Source: JAXMCK01 sp046349395 (GTDB lineage Bacteria > Pseudomonadota > Alphaproteobacteria > Geminicoccales > Geminicoccaceae). Taken from it: DNA of 64,000 nt. Position 1 is the first letter of the stretch. Every line of letters starts with the position of its first letter. The notes under the pieces were generated by a model. It did no database searches, was not told where the DNA came from, and saw nothing but the letters and a program-made list of their open reading frames with translations. The stretch is from positions 1 to 64,000 of the forward strand of contig JAXMCK010000003.1 of the NCBI GenBank assembly GCA_046349395.1, given 5' to 3'. The translations under genes were made by a program, and so were the position numbers. Positions 10,654 to 18,668 of the stretch are shown here, piece after piece.

Positions 10654-11171
10654 TCCGATCCCTGCTTCCGAGCCTTCTGGCCGTGACGCTCTGCGGTGCG
10701 GCGGCCGCCGATACGGGCGAGCGCGACCTGTCGCGCTTCATCGCCACGACCGGCCCCTTCTGCCTCGATGCGCCCGCGGCCCGCTGCGTGGACAAGGGCT
10801 TCGCGTTCGCCGACACCGACAAGGACGGCACGCTGTCGCTCGAGGAGGTGACGAAACTGCACGCGGCGGTCCTCGGCTGGTACGACGACCATGCCGAAAA
10901 GCTGGCGCCTATGGACCGGCAGGCGATGGCGGCGGGCCTCCTCGTCGTTCAGATCCTGGGGCCGGAGCAGGTGTTCAGGGGCTTCGACGCCAATGGCGAC
11001 GGCAAGGTCACGAAGGCCGAGCTGACGGCCGACGTCACCCTCGACGACCGGCCGCTCGGCATCGTGCTGAGCGATCCGAAGTCGATCGATTGGACCAGCC
11101 TCGCCGACCGGGCCGGCAGCGCCGCACCCTTGGTAAAGCGACTGCTGGGGCCGCTGGTCCCGCCGGCCTGA
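10650..11171 (+). CDS. exported EF-hand protein
   Basis: A 173-residue protein with a signal peptide (residues 1-20, LLAVTLCGAAAADT). Two EF-hand loops are visible: DTDKDGTLSLEE (about residues 56-67) and DANGDGKVTKAE (about residues 113-124), both with acidic residues at the calcium-coordinating positions. Two cysteines sit before the first loop. It probably binds calcium in the periplasm; no catalytic domain is seen. Its start codon overlaps the mutS stop codon by 4 bases, so translation is probably coupled, although no functional link to mismatch repair is evident. Confidence 0.8.
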
Positions 11172-11263
11172 ACTGCGGCAGGCGGACGCAGCAGGCGAAG
11201 GAGCATTCCAGAGTTTTCCGATAGGGACGTAGACTTCTGACGTCCAACGCGTGAGGTTGCTGC

Positions 11264-12139
11264 ATGGACGTGTCCGCGAGACCCACGGTCGAGGCCTTCT
11301 TCGACGCGCCGACGAACACCTTCAGCTATGTCGTGAGCGATCCCGCGACGGGCGACTGTGCGGTCGTCGACTCGGTGCTCGACTACGATCCGGCCTCGGG
11401 CCGGACCGACAAGCACATGGCCGACCGGATCATCGCGCATGTGCGGGACAACGGCCTGCGCGTGCAGTGGATCCTGGAGACCCACGTCCACGCCGACCAT
11501 CTCTCGGCCGCCCCCTACATCAAGCAGCAGATCGGCGGCACGCTCGCCATCGGTGCCGCCATCACCGTCGTGCAGGACGTCTTCGGCAAGATCTTCAACG
11601 CCGGCACGGAGTTCCAGCGCGACGGCAGCCAGTTCGATCGCCTGCTGCACGACGGCGAGACCTTCAGGCTCGGCACCATCGACTGCCGCTGCCTGCACAC
11701 GCCGGGGCACACGCCAGCCTGCATGACCTACGTCATCGGCGACGCGGCGTTCGTCGGCGACACGCTGTTCATGCCGGACTTCGGCACCGCGCGCTGCGAC
11801 TTCCCGGGCGGCGATCCGCGCCAGCTCTACCGCTCGATCCGCAGGATCTTCGAGCTTCCGGACGCGACCCGCCTCTTCATGTGCCACGACTACAAGGCAC
11901 CCGGCCGGGACGAATTCGCCTGCGAGACGACCGTGGGCGAGGAGCGGCGGAACAATGTCCATGTCCGCGAGGGTGTCGGCGAGGACGAGTTCGTCGCCAT
12001 GCGCACCGCCCGTGACAAGACCCTCGCCATGCCGCGCCTGATCCTCCCTTCGGTGCAGATCAACATGCGCGCCGGACAGCTGCCCCCGCCCGAGGACAAT
12101 GGCGTGCGCTACCTGAAGCTGCCTATGGATAGTTTCTAA
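11264..12139 (+). CDS. metallo-beta-lactamase fold hydrolase, persulfide dioxygenase-like
   Basis: A 291-residue MBL-fold protein. The metal-binding motif THVHADH (about residues 70-76) is followed by TPGHTP, GDTLFMPDFGTARCDFPGG and MCHDYKAPGRD. The D-x-G-T-A-R-x-D-F-x-G-G segment is the signature of ETHE1/Blh persulfide dioxygenases, which oxidise glutathione persulfide to sulfite in sulfide detoxification. It is longer than minimal ETHE1 (about 240), matching the Blh-type branch with its extra C-terminus. Upstream near 11221-11240 is a weak promoter-like stretch. It stands alone and converges on ctrA. The exact substrate is inferred. Confidence 0.85.
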   Translation: MDVSARPTVEAFFDAPTNTFSYVVSDPATGDCAVVDSVLDYDPASGRTDKHMADRIIAHVRDNGLRVQWILETHVHADHLSAAPYIKQQIGGTLAIGAAITVVQDVFGKIFNAGTEFQRDGSQFDRLLHDGETFRLGTIDCRCLHTPGHTPACMTYVIGDAAFVGDTLFMPDFGTARCDFPGGDPRQLYRSIRRIFELPDATRLFMCHDYKAPGRDEFACETTVGEERRNNVHVREGVGEDEFVAMRTARDKTLAMPRLILPSVQINMRAGQLPPPEDNGVRYLKLPMDSF

Positions 12140-12196
12140 GACTGGCTTCGCCTACCGGCCTTTGGCCTACTTGAGGCTCGCCGTTCGATCGGTGGA

Positions 12197-12892
12197 TCAG
12201 GCCGCCAGCGCGGCGTGGTCGGGGTCCTTCATGAGGTAGCCGCGGCCCCAGACGGTCTCGATGTAGTGCTCGCCGCCCGTCGCTTGCGCCAGCTTCTTGC
12301 GCAGCTTGCAGATGAAGACGTCGATGATCTTGAGCTCGGGCTCGTCGATCCCGCCATAGAGATGGTCGAGGAACATCTCCTTGGTCAGCGTGGTGCCCTT
12401 GCGGAGCGAGAGCAGCTCAAGGATGCTGTATTCCTTGCCGGTGACGTGCAGGCGCTTGCCCTCGATGTCGACCGAGCGCGCGTCCATGTTGAGCGTCAGC
12501 TTGCCGGTGCGGATGACGGCATCGGCATGGCCCTTCGAGCGGCGCACGATGGCCTGGATCCGCGCCATCATCTCGGCCTTGTTGAAGGGCTTGGTGAGAT
12601 AGTCGTCGGCCCCGCACATCAGGGCGCGCACCTTGGCGGCCGTGTCGGATTTCGCGGAGAGCACCAGAATGGGCGTCTGCACCCGTGCCGCGCGCAGGCG
12701 GCGGACGACCTCGTAGCCTTCGAGGTCGGGTAGGCCCAAATCCAGAAGGATGATGTCGAAATCGTAGAGCTTGGCGAGCTCGATCCCGTCCTCGCCCTGC
12801 TCGGCCGGCTCAACCACCATGTTCTCGCCTCGGAGTGCGGTCTCGATCAGCCGCCGCGAGACCGCATCGTCCTCGATCACCAAAGCCCGCAT
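12197..12892 (-). CDS. ctrA: cell-cycle response regulator CtrA
   Basis: A 231-residue OmpR-type response regulator. The receiver domain (residues 1-120) has the acidic pair EDD (7-9), phospho-acceptor Asp51 in LLDLGLPD, Thr/Ser switch LSAKSD and conserved Lys in YLTKPF. The winged-helix domain ends with HYIETVWGRGYLM. The sequence MRALVIEDD and TGKEYSILELLSLRKGTTLTKEMF are typical of CtrA, which controls flagellar, division and replication genes in alphaproteobacteria. The ATG at 12892 follows GGGAGACG. It is divergent from fliI, the usual alphaproteobacterial arrangement, which supports both calls. Confidence 0.95.
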   Translation of the reverse strand: MRALVIEDDAVSRRLIETALRGENMVVEPAEQGEDGIELAKLYDFDIILLDLGLPDLEGYEVVRRLRAARVQTPILVLSAKSDTAAKVRALMCGADDYLTKPFNKAEMMARIQAIVRRSKGHADAVIRTGKLTLNMDARSVDIEGKRLHVTGKEYSILELLSLRKGTTLTKEMFLDHLYGGIDEPELKIIDVFICKLRKKLAQATGGEHYIETVWGRGYLMKDPDHAALAA

Positions 12893-12943
12893 CTGTCGTC
12901 TCCCGGGCACTCCGGTATCCGCCGCGGCGTTGCCGCGAGCACC

Positions 12944-12958
12944 TTAAGGCCCTGTTCA
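12944..12958. promoter_or_regulatory. CtrA-box-like site upstream of ctrA
   Basis: TTAAGGCCCTGTTCA matches the TTAA-N7-TTAA CtrA box with one mismatch (TTCA). It lies about 52 bases upstream of the ctrA start in the ctrA/fliI divergent region, consistent with autoregulation. A single imperfect site is weak evidence. Confidence 0.35.
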
Positions 12959-13064
12959 CTCACCCCTGGTCTGCTGAGGCCCACCGGAAGCCCGTCCCTC
13001 AGCGTTAAGACGATACAACCATGAGGTTCATATTTATGCAACCAAAAAGTGTGCACCTGTCGAC

Positions 13065-14474
13065 ATGACACACGAAGGGGTTGCAAAGGTGGAGCCGAGC
13101 CGGCGGGCAGGGCTCGCGGCGCTGGAGGCGCAACTGGCACACCTGCCGACGATGACCACGGGTGGCTATCTCCGCGGCTGTCGGGGCGGTGCGGCGATCG
13201 TCTCGGGGCTGGCTGGCCGGGTGGCCATCGGCGACGGCTGCCGGATCGAGCGGCCCCGAGGACGCCGCCTGGAGGTCGACAGACCCTTTCCGCGCGCATC
13301 TGGAACACTCGCGGAGGTTGTGGGCTTCGATATCTCGGGTGCGGTCCTCGTCCCCTATGACGAGCCGGTCGGCCTCGTCGCCGGGGCGCGGGTCGCGATC
13401 GACCACGACGCGATGCTGCTGCACCCCGACCCGTCCTGGCAGGGCCGCGTGCTCGACGGATTCGCCCGCCCTCTAGACGGCGGTGCCCCACTGCGGCGCG
13501 GGCCCCGCTCCTATCCCTTGCGCGGCCGGCCGCCGGCCGCGACCGAGCGCTCCCGTGTCGGCCCACGCCTGTCGCTCGGCGTGCGCGCCCTCGACCTCTT
13601 CACGCCCTGCTGCCTCGGCCAGCGCCTCGGCATCTTCGCCGGCTCCGGTGTCGGCAAGTCGACCCTCATGGCGATGATCGCCGCAGCGGCCGAGGCGGAC
13701 GTGCTCGTCATCGGCCTCGTCGGCGAGCGCGGCCGCGAGCTGAACGAGTTCCTGGCCGACACGCTGGGCGAGGCGGGGCGGCGCCGCAGCGTCGTCGTCG
13801 TCGCCACCTCGGACGAGCCCGCGATGCTGCGCCGGCGCGCGGCCTATGTGACGCTGACCGTCGCCGAGGCGTTTCGCGACAAGGGCCTGCGCGTCCTCTG
13901 CCTGATGGACAGCGTCACCCGCTTCGCCATGGCGCTGCGCGAGATCTATCTGGCGGCCGGCGAGGTGCCGACGAGCCGGGGCTACCCGCCTGGCGTCTTC
14001 ACCGAGTTGCCGCGTCTCCTAGAGCGGGCGGGTCCGGGGACGGGCGAAGGCTCGATCACCGGCCTCTTCACCGTGCTGGTCGACGGCGACGACACCAACG
14101 AGCCGATCAGCGACGCCGTCCGCGGCATCCTCGACGGTCACGTGATCCTGGACCGCGCCATCGCCGAGGAGGGCCGGTTCCCCGCGGTCGACGTGCTGCG
14201 CAGCCTGTCGCGCACGGCACCCGGCTGCTACGCGCCCGAGGAACGCGAGCCCGTGCGCGAGGCGCGGCGTCTGCTGCGCGTCCATGCCGACATGGCCGAG
14301 CTGATCCGCCTCGGCGTCTACAAACCGGGTGCGGACCCCCTGGTCGACCGGGCGGTGGCGGTGAAGGCGGGACTGGAGGAGTTGCTCCAGCAGGCCCCGG
14401 ACGAGACGCATGCAGCCGCAGAGTCCTTCGCTGACCTACGCAAGGTGCTGGCCCTTGCTGGAGGTGGCGCATGA
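13065..14474 (+). CDS. fliI: flagellar export ATPase FliI
   Basis: A 469-residue F1-beta-like ATPase that energises type III export of flagellar subunits. It has Walker A GSGVGKST (about residues 193-200), GLVGERGREL, Walker B VLCLMDSVTRFAMA and the export-ATPase signature SRGYPPGVF, with TVLVDGDDTNEPISDA further on. Length fits FliI. The ATG at 13065 lacks a ribosome binding site; an in-frame GTG at 13089 preceded by GAAGGGG is a credible alternative that would shorten it by 8 residues. It overlaps fliJ in ATGA. Confidence 0.95.
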   Translation: MTHEGVAKVEPSRRAGLAALEAQLAHLPTMTTGGYLRGCRGGAAIVSGLAGRVAIGDGCRIERPRGRRLEVDRPFPRASGTLAEVVGFDISGAVLVPYDEPVGLVAGARVAIDHDAMLLHPDPSWQGRVLDGFARPLDGGAPLRRGPRSYPLRGRPPAATERSRVGPRLSLGVRALDLFTPCCLGQRLGIFAGSGVGKSTLMAMIAAAAEADVLVIGLVGERGRELNEFLADTLGEAGRRRSVVVVATSDEPAMLRRRAAYVTLTVAEAFRDKGLRVLCLMDSVTRFAMALREIYLAAGEVPTSRGYPPGVFTELPRLLERAGPGTGEGSITGLFTVLVDGDDTNEPISDAVRGILDGHVILDRAIAEEGRFPAVDVLRSLSRTAPGCYAPEEREPVREARRLLRVHADMAELIRLGVYKPGADPLVDRAVAVKAGLEELLQQAPDETHAAAESFADLRKVLALAGGGA

Positions 14475-14911
14475 CCGCGACCCGACGGACGCTGGGCCTG
14501 CTGGCCCGGCTCAAGCGGCAGGAGGTAGCCGACCTGCGCCGCTCCAGCATCGCTGCGGAAGAGGATCTGGTGACCCTGTCGCGTGAGCTCGTGGCCCACA
14601 CGGAAAGCTTCTCCCGCGAGCTGGCGCCGTGCGAGTCCACGGCTTGGCTGCTCGGCCTGCACGGCGGCTACGTCGCCCGGAGCATCGACGGCACCCGGCG
14701 TGCGACGACGGCGAAGCGCTCCGCCGAGGAGGAGGCCGCGGCGGCCGGCGATCGGCTGCAGGAGGGGGCCGTCCAGCTGCGCACCCTGGAGCGCGCCGAA
14801 GCGGCGCTCGCCGAGCGCGAGCGGGACGAGGCCATGCGCCGCCAGGGCCGTGCCTTCGAGGACCTGGCCCTCACCCGTCTCGCCGTGATCGGCCTGAGGT
14901 CATCGGCGTGA
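14471..14911 (+). CDS. fliJ: flagellar export protein FliJ-like
   Basis: A 146-residue, almost entirely helical, charged protein (MTATRRTLGLLARLKRQEV at the start, long Glu/Ala/Arg-rich coiled-coil stretch at residues 75-125). FliJ is the coiled-coil stalk-like component that inserts in the FliI hexamer and escorts chaperones. Sequence conservation in FliJ is low, so the call rests on the 4-base ATGA overlap with fliI, the size and the coiled-coil character. Confidence 0.75.
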   Translation: MTATRRTLGLLARLKRQEVADLRRSSIAAEEDLVTLSRELVAHTESFSRELAPCESTAWLLGLHGGYVARSIDGTRRATTAKRSAEEEAAAAGDRLQEGAVQLRTLERAEAALAERERDEAMRRQGRAFEDLALTRLAVIGLRSSA

Positions 14912-15494
14912 GCGCAGCCGAAGGACAGCGAAGGCGCGGAGGCGTGCAGGTCCAGGGATGGTTGCGGCTCGCGACCGGCCTGGTACCGGTGCTCGCTTCC
15001 ACCGACGAGCGATCAAGGCCGCGGTCCCGGGACTGGCGACATGCGCCGTCAGCGAGAGCGGTGCTCAAGGGCCGGCGGGTGGGTGTCGAACCGGACGGCG
15101 GCGAACATGCGGCGTGAGTGGTCGCGCAGGATAGCGAATCCGCTGGCGAACCTCGGCTGCCTGCGCATCCTGAGTGGTTTCGCGTCGACGCTTCTCGCGA
15201 CTGTCGCATCGATGCTTGCCCTGATCCGACTCTGGCCCGCGGTAGGAGCAGGCTGCGGAGGAACATGGGCAATTCCTGAGGGTCCGCCGTCTCGTGGTCG
15301 AGGAAGGCCGTCAGGTTTCGAACGCGAGAGAGCAGTCGACAGGACGTGCAGAACCGCATCCGGGAAAGTGCAGCGACCCGCCAGGGATTTCGATGCTCGC
15401 GACGCACCTCGGGAGCTGCGGCACGTCGAGACTTCGGGTCGTGTCCGCTTCGAAGGCGAGCGGCGTGCAGAAAGTGATGCATCGACAAACGAAC
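14912..15494. other. 583-base stretch with no supported gene
   Basis: Between fliJ and the sugar-transport terminator I see no reading frame with a ribosome binding site and a recognisable product, and no RNA gene. Long open frames occur on both strands but look like chance in GC-rich DNA. The stretch from about 15280 to 15480 has a lower GC bias and mixed codon periodicity, so it could be a decayed gene. Any fliJ-downstream terminator is not obvious. Confidence 0.5.
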
Positions 15495-15516
15495 TGCCCC
15501 GGCCGGAGCCGGGGCA
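15495..15516 (-). terminator. terminator of the ABC importer operon
   Basis: Perfect 9-base arms TGCCCCGGC (15495-15503) and GCCGGGGCA (15508-15516) with a CGGA loop. On the minus strand it lies 17 bases after the binding-protein stop codon and is followed by the moderately T-rich GTTCGTTTGTCG. Confidence 0.75.
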
Positions 15517-15532
15517 GGAACGACGAAAAATC

Positions 15533-16636
15533 TCAGAAGTCGAACTGGCCGATGTTCTCCTTGGTGTAGACGAAGGGCGGGCCCAAGAGGACCTCGCTGC
15601 CGTTGACGATCTGCAACTTGCCGAGCTTGCCGGCCTCGACCTCGGTGGCGCCGGGCTTCAGCTTGCCGTCGGCGACCGAGCGCAGGACCTGGGCGGCGGC
15701 ATAGCCGAGATCGACCGGGTTCCAGAGCACCACCGACTTCACGCAGCCCGATTCGACATAGGGCTTCATGGCGTTGGGCGTGGCGAGGCCGACGACGGCC
15801 GTCTTGCCGCATTGCTTCGCCTGCGTCACCGCCTCGGCCGAGGCCGGGGTGGCCACACTCGTCATGCCGAAGATGCCCTTCAGCTCATCGCCGTATTTGT
15901 TGATGAGCGTGCTGGCCTGGTTGAAGGAGAGGACATTGTCCTCCTGCGCCTCGACCGTCTCCAGCCACTTCATCTTCGGATAGCACTTCTCCTGGTAGGC
16001 CTGCATCTCGGCGATCCAGCGGGCCTGGTTCGGCGTGGTGAAGGTCGAGGTGACGATGGCGAAGCTGCCGTCCTGCCCGATCTCCTTTGCCATCTCGTCG
16101 ACCAGCGATTTGCCGATGCCGTTGAACTGGGCCTGGTTGACGAACCACTGCCGGGCGTCGGGCGTGCTGTTGGCGTCGTAGCCGACGACGAGGATGCCCT
16201 TGTCGAGCGCCTTCTTCAGCACCGGGGCGATCGCGACGGGATCGTTGGCGGCGAAGAGGATGCCGTCGACCCCCTTCGTGACGAAGTTGTCGATGAAAGT
16301 GATCTGCTCGTCGATGTTGGCCTTGGTCGGACCGTCGGTGGTGACGGTCATGTTGCCGAGCTCCTTGGCCGCGTCCTGCATGCCCTTGGAGGTGGCGTTG
16401 AAGTAGCCGATGCCGATCAGCTTCGGCACGTCGACGACGGTCAGCGGCTTGCCGGCCCGGTCCGGCGCATTGGTCGGCGTGGCACCGTCATAGTCCTTGG
16501 CGGCAACCGTACCCGGCGTGGCATCGCAGGCCAGCGGGCTGACCGGCAGCTCGTCCGCACCGTCCCAGCGGGACTGCGCCATGGCCGTCCCGGCCAGCAG
16601 CGTGGCCGCAAGGGCCACCATCGAAGCTCGCAACAT
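15533..16636 (-). CDS. sugar ABC transporter substrate-binding protein (RhaS/LsrB-like)
   Basis: A 367-residue periplasmic binding protein with a signal peptide (residues 1-20, ending GTAMA) and a periplasmic-binding-protein type I fold: TVVDVPKLIGIGYFNATSKG, DGILFAANDPVAIAPVLKKA, GILVVGYDANS. VDVPKL...GYF and the D-A-N-S-T-P-x-A-R-x-W-F-V-N-Q-A segment resemble rhamnose (RhaS) and autoinducer-2 (LsrB) binding proteins. It is last in the operon, 50 bases after the second permease gene, with its own strong GGGAGG site. Cargo is not determined; a sugar is the safe call. Confidence 0.85.
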   Translation of the reverse strand: MLRASMVALAATLLAGTAMAQSRWDGADELPVSPLACDATPGTVAAKDYDGATPTNAPDRAGKPLTVVDVPKLIGIGYFNATSKGMQDAAKELGNMTVTTDGPTKANIDEQITFIDNFVTKGVDGILFAANDPVAIAPVLKKALDKGILVVGYDANSTPDARQWFVNQAQFNGIGKSLVDEMAKEIGQDGSFAIVTSTFTTPNQARWIAEMQAYQEKCYPKMKWLETVEAQEDNVLSFNQASTLINKYGDELKGIFGMTSVATPASAEAVTQAKQCGKTAVVGLATPNAMKPYVESGCVKSVVLWNPVDLGYAAAQVLRSVADGKLKPGATEVEAGKLGKLQIVNGSEVLLGPPFVYTKENIGQFDF

Positions 16637-16686
16637 GGTCTATCGACCTCCCTGGTTCGACATGGCGGGCCTTGCCGGCCCCTCCG

Positions 16687-17676
16687 TCAGTCGGCGCGAC
16701 GCCGCTGCGCGAAGCTGGTGACGAGGATCGAGAGGATCAGCACCGTCCCGATCACGACGATGGTGGCATCGCCCTTCACGCCGGTGAGCGCCAGCCCATT
16801 CTTCAGGAGCTGGATCAGGACGAAGCCCAGGACGGTGCCGAGGATGCTGCCGCTGCCGCCGAAGATGCTGGTCCCGCCCAGCACCACGGCCGCGATGACG
16901 TCGAGCTCCAGCCCGGTGCCCATGTCCGAGCGCGTCGTGCTGACCCGGCTCACGAAGATCCAGGCGGCGAGGCCCGAGACGAAGCCCGAGAGCGTGTAGA
17001 TGACGAGCTTGATCCGGTCGACCTCGAGCCCGGAGAAGCGGGCGGCGGTCTCGTTATTGCCGATGGCGTAGAGGGCACGGCCGAAGGTGGTGCGTCCGAG
17101 CAGCACGGCGAAAACGATGACGAGGACCAGCAGGATCCAGAGTTGGGTCGGCACCCCCAGCACCTCGCCCTGGCCGAGGGTAAAGAACCAGTCCGGATAG
17201 CCGCGCACGCTGCGCGCCTGGCTGATGCCCTCGGCGAGGCCGCGATAGAGAGCGAGTGTCGCCAGTGTCATGATGAGCGGCGGCACGCCGATCCGGGTGA
17301 TGACGAGGCCGTTGAGGAAGCCGGCGGCCGCACCCGTCAGCAGGCAGACGAGGATCGCCCCTTCGAGCGGCAGGCCGAGGTTCTTCCAGGCGACACCCAG
17401 GATGATGGCGCACAGGCCCAGGATCGAGCCGACGGAGAGATCGATGCCGCCCGTGATGATGATGAGCGTCATCGGCAGGGCGACGAGGCCGACCTCGGTC
17501 AGCAGGCGGCCCTGGTTCAGGAGATTGTCGGTGGTGAGGAACTGGTCGCTGGCGAAGGCCAGGACGATCAGCGCCACCACCAGGATGACGGCCAGGATCG
17601 CCTCCTGGCGGCGGACGAGGCGCATGGCGGCGCGGCGGCCGACCGTCTGCTGGGATGGCATCGGCACGCTCGCCAT
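16687..17676 (-). CDS. sugar ABC transporter permease, second subunit
   Basis: A 329-residue inner-membrane permease of the RbsC/LsrD type with eight to ten hydrophobic helices. It has the family signature ITGGIDLSVGSILGLCAI (about residues 75-92), GALNG-like GFLNGLVI, and the C-terminal VLGGTSIFGGSGSILGTVLG. It forms the translocation pathway with the permease encoded just upstream; its ATG overlaps that gene's stop in ATGA (17673-17676), implying coupled translation. Confidence 0.9.
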   Translation of the reverse strand: MASVPMPSQQTVGRRAAMRLVRRQEAILAVILVVALIVLAFASDQFLTTDNLLNQGRLLTEVGLVALPMTLIIITGGIDLSVGSILGLCAIILGVAWKNLGLPLEGAILVCLLTGAAAGFLNGLVITRIGVPPLIMTLATLALYRGLAEGISQARSVRGYPDWFFTLGQGEVLGVPTQLWILLVLVIVFAVLLGRTTFGRALYAIGNNETAARFSGLEVDRIKLVIYTLSGFVSGLAAWIFVSRVSTTRSDMGTGLELDVIAAVVLGGTSIFGGSGSILGTVLGFVLIQLLKNGLALTGVKGDATIVVIGTVLILSILVTSFAQRRRAD

Positions 17677-18668
17677 CAGCCGGACCTCTCGCGACGGCGA
17701 CGGATGAGGTCGGCCAGGACGGTGACGAGGATGAGGACACCCTGAACCGCACGGATCCAGTAGGGCGAGACGTTGATGAAGATGAGCGCACTGGCGATGG
17801 CGGCCAGCAGCACGGCCGCCAGCGTCGAGCCGATGACCGTACCCACACCGCCCAGGATGCTGACCCCGCCGACGACCGAGGCGGTGATGACCGACAGCTC
17901 CAGGCCCGGCGGCACGGTCGACTGGATGACGCTGAGTTGGGTGGCGAAGAGGACGGCGGCGATGCCGGCGAAAGCACCGTGCAGGCCGAAGACGGTCATC
18001 AGGATGCGCTGCTTCGAGATGCCGGAGAGGCGGGCGGCCTCGGGATTGCCGCCGACGGCGTAGATGGCGCGGCCGGTGGGCGCGTAGCGCATCCAGAAGG
18101 CGGCCCCCGCCGTCAGGATCACCATGAACCAGATCGGCATGGCGATGCCGAGCGGCTCCATCTGGGCCAGCGCGTAGCCGGGCGGCAGGTTGCTGATCCA
18201 GGCCCCGCCGGTGGCGATGATGAGCCCGCCCTTCAGGATCGAGAGCATGCCGAGGCTGACGACGATGGAGGGGATGTTGAGGTAGGCGACGAGCGCACCC
18301 CAGGCCATGGTGATGACGATGCCGGCCAGAACGGGGGCGAGCCAGCTCACCCAGATCGGCCAGCCCGCCACGGCGATCGAGCCCGAGATGGTCGCCAGCA
18401 CGCCGATCAGCGAGCCGACGGACACGTCGATGTTGCCGGACACGATGACCATCGACATGCCGATGGCGGCGACGGCCACATAGGCGTTGCCGAGGAAGAT
18501 CGTCTCGAGGTTGCGCTCGGCGAGGAAGCGCGGGTTCAGCGAGCCGACGACGACGAAGAGCAGCACGAGGCCCAGCAGGAGGATCATCTCCTGGCCGCCG
18601 ATGGCGCGGCGCAGGCCTGCGAAGGCACCTTCGCGACGGACGGAAACGGGCGGGGCGCTGGCGGCCAT
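17676..18668 (-). CDS. sugar ABC transporter permease, first subunit
   Basis: A 330-residue RbsC/LsrC-type permease. Signature segments are VIVSGNIDVSVGSLIGVLA, GALVAYLNIPSIVVSLG, AVGGNPEAARLSGI (the cytoplasmic loop that contacts the ATPase) and VVGGVSILGGVGTVIGSTL. The ATG at 18668 shares bases with the stop codon of the ATPase gene. The upstream in-frame extension to 19850 lies wholly within the ATPase gene and is not coding. Confidence 0.9.
   Translation of the reverse strand: MAASAPPVSVRREGAFAGLRRAIGGQEMILLLGLVLLFVVVGSLNPRFLAERNLETIFLGNAYVAVAAIGMSMVIVSGNIDVSVGSLIGVLATISGSIAVAGWPIWVSWLAPVLAGIVITMAWGALVAYLNIPSIVVSLGMLSILKGGLIIATGGAWISNLPPGYALAQMEPLGIAMPIWFMVILTAGAAFWMRYAPTGRAIYAVGGNPEAARLSGISKQRILMTVFGLHGAFAGIAAVLFATQLSVIQSTVPPGLELSVITASVVGGVSILGGVGTVIGSTLAAVLLAAIASALIFINVSPYWIRAVQGVLILVTVLADLIRRRRERSG

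Noticed and set aside
14871..15812. Minus-strand frame covering the gap after fliJ
   Set aside because: It overlaps the binding-protein gene and fliJ in other frames, changes composition midway and has no ribosome binding site or recognisable motif.
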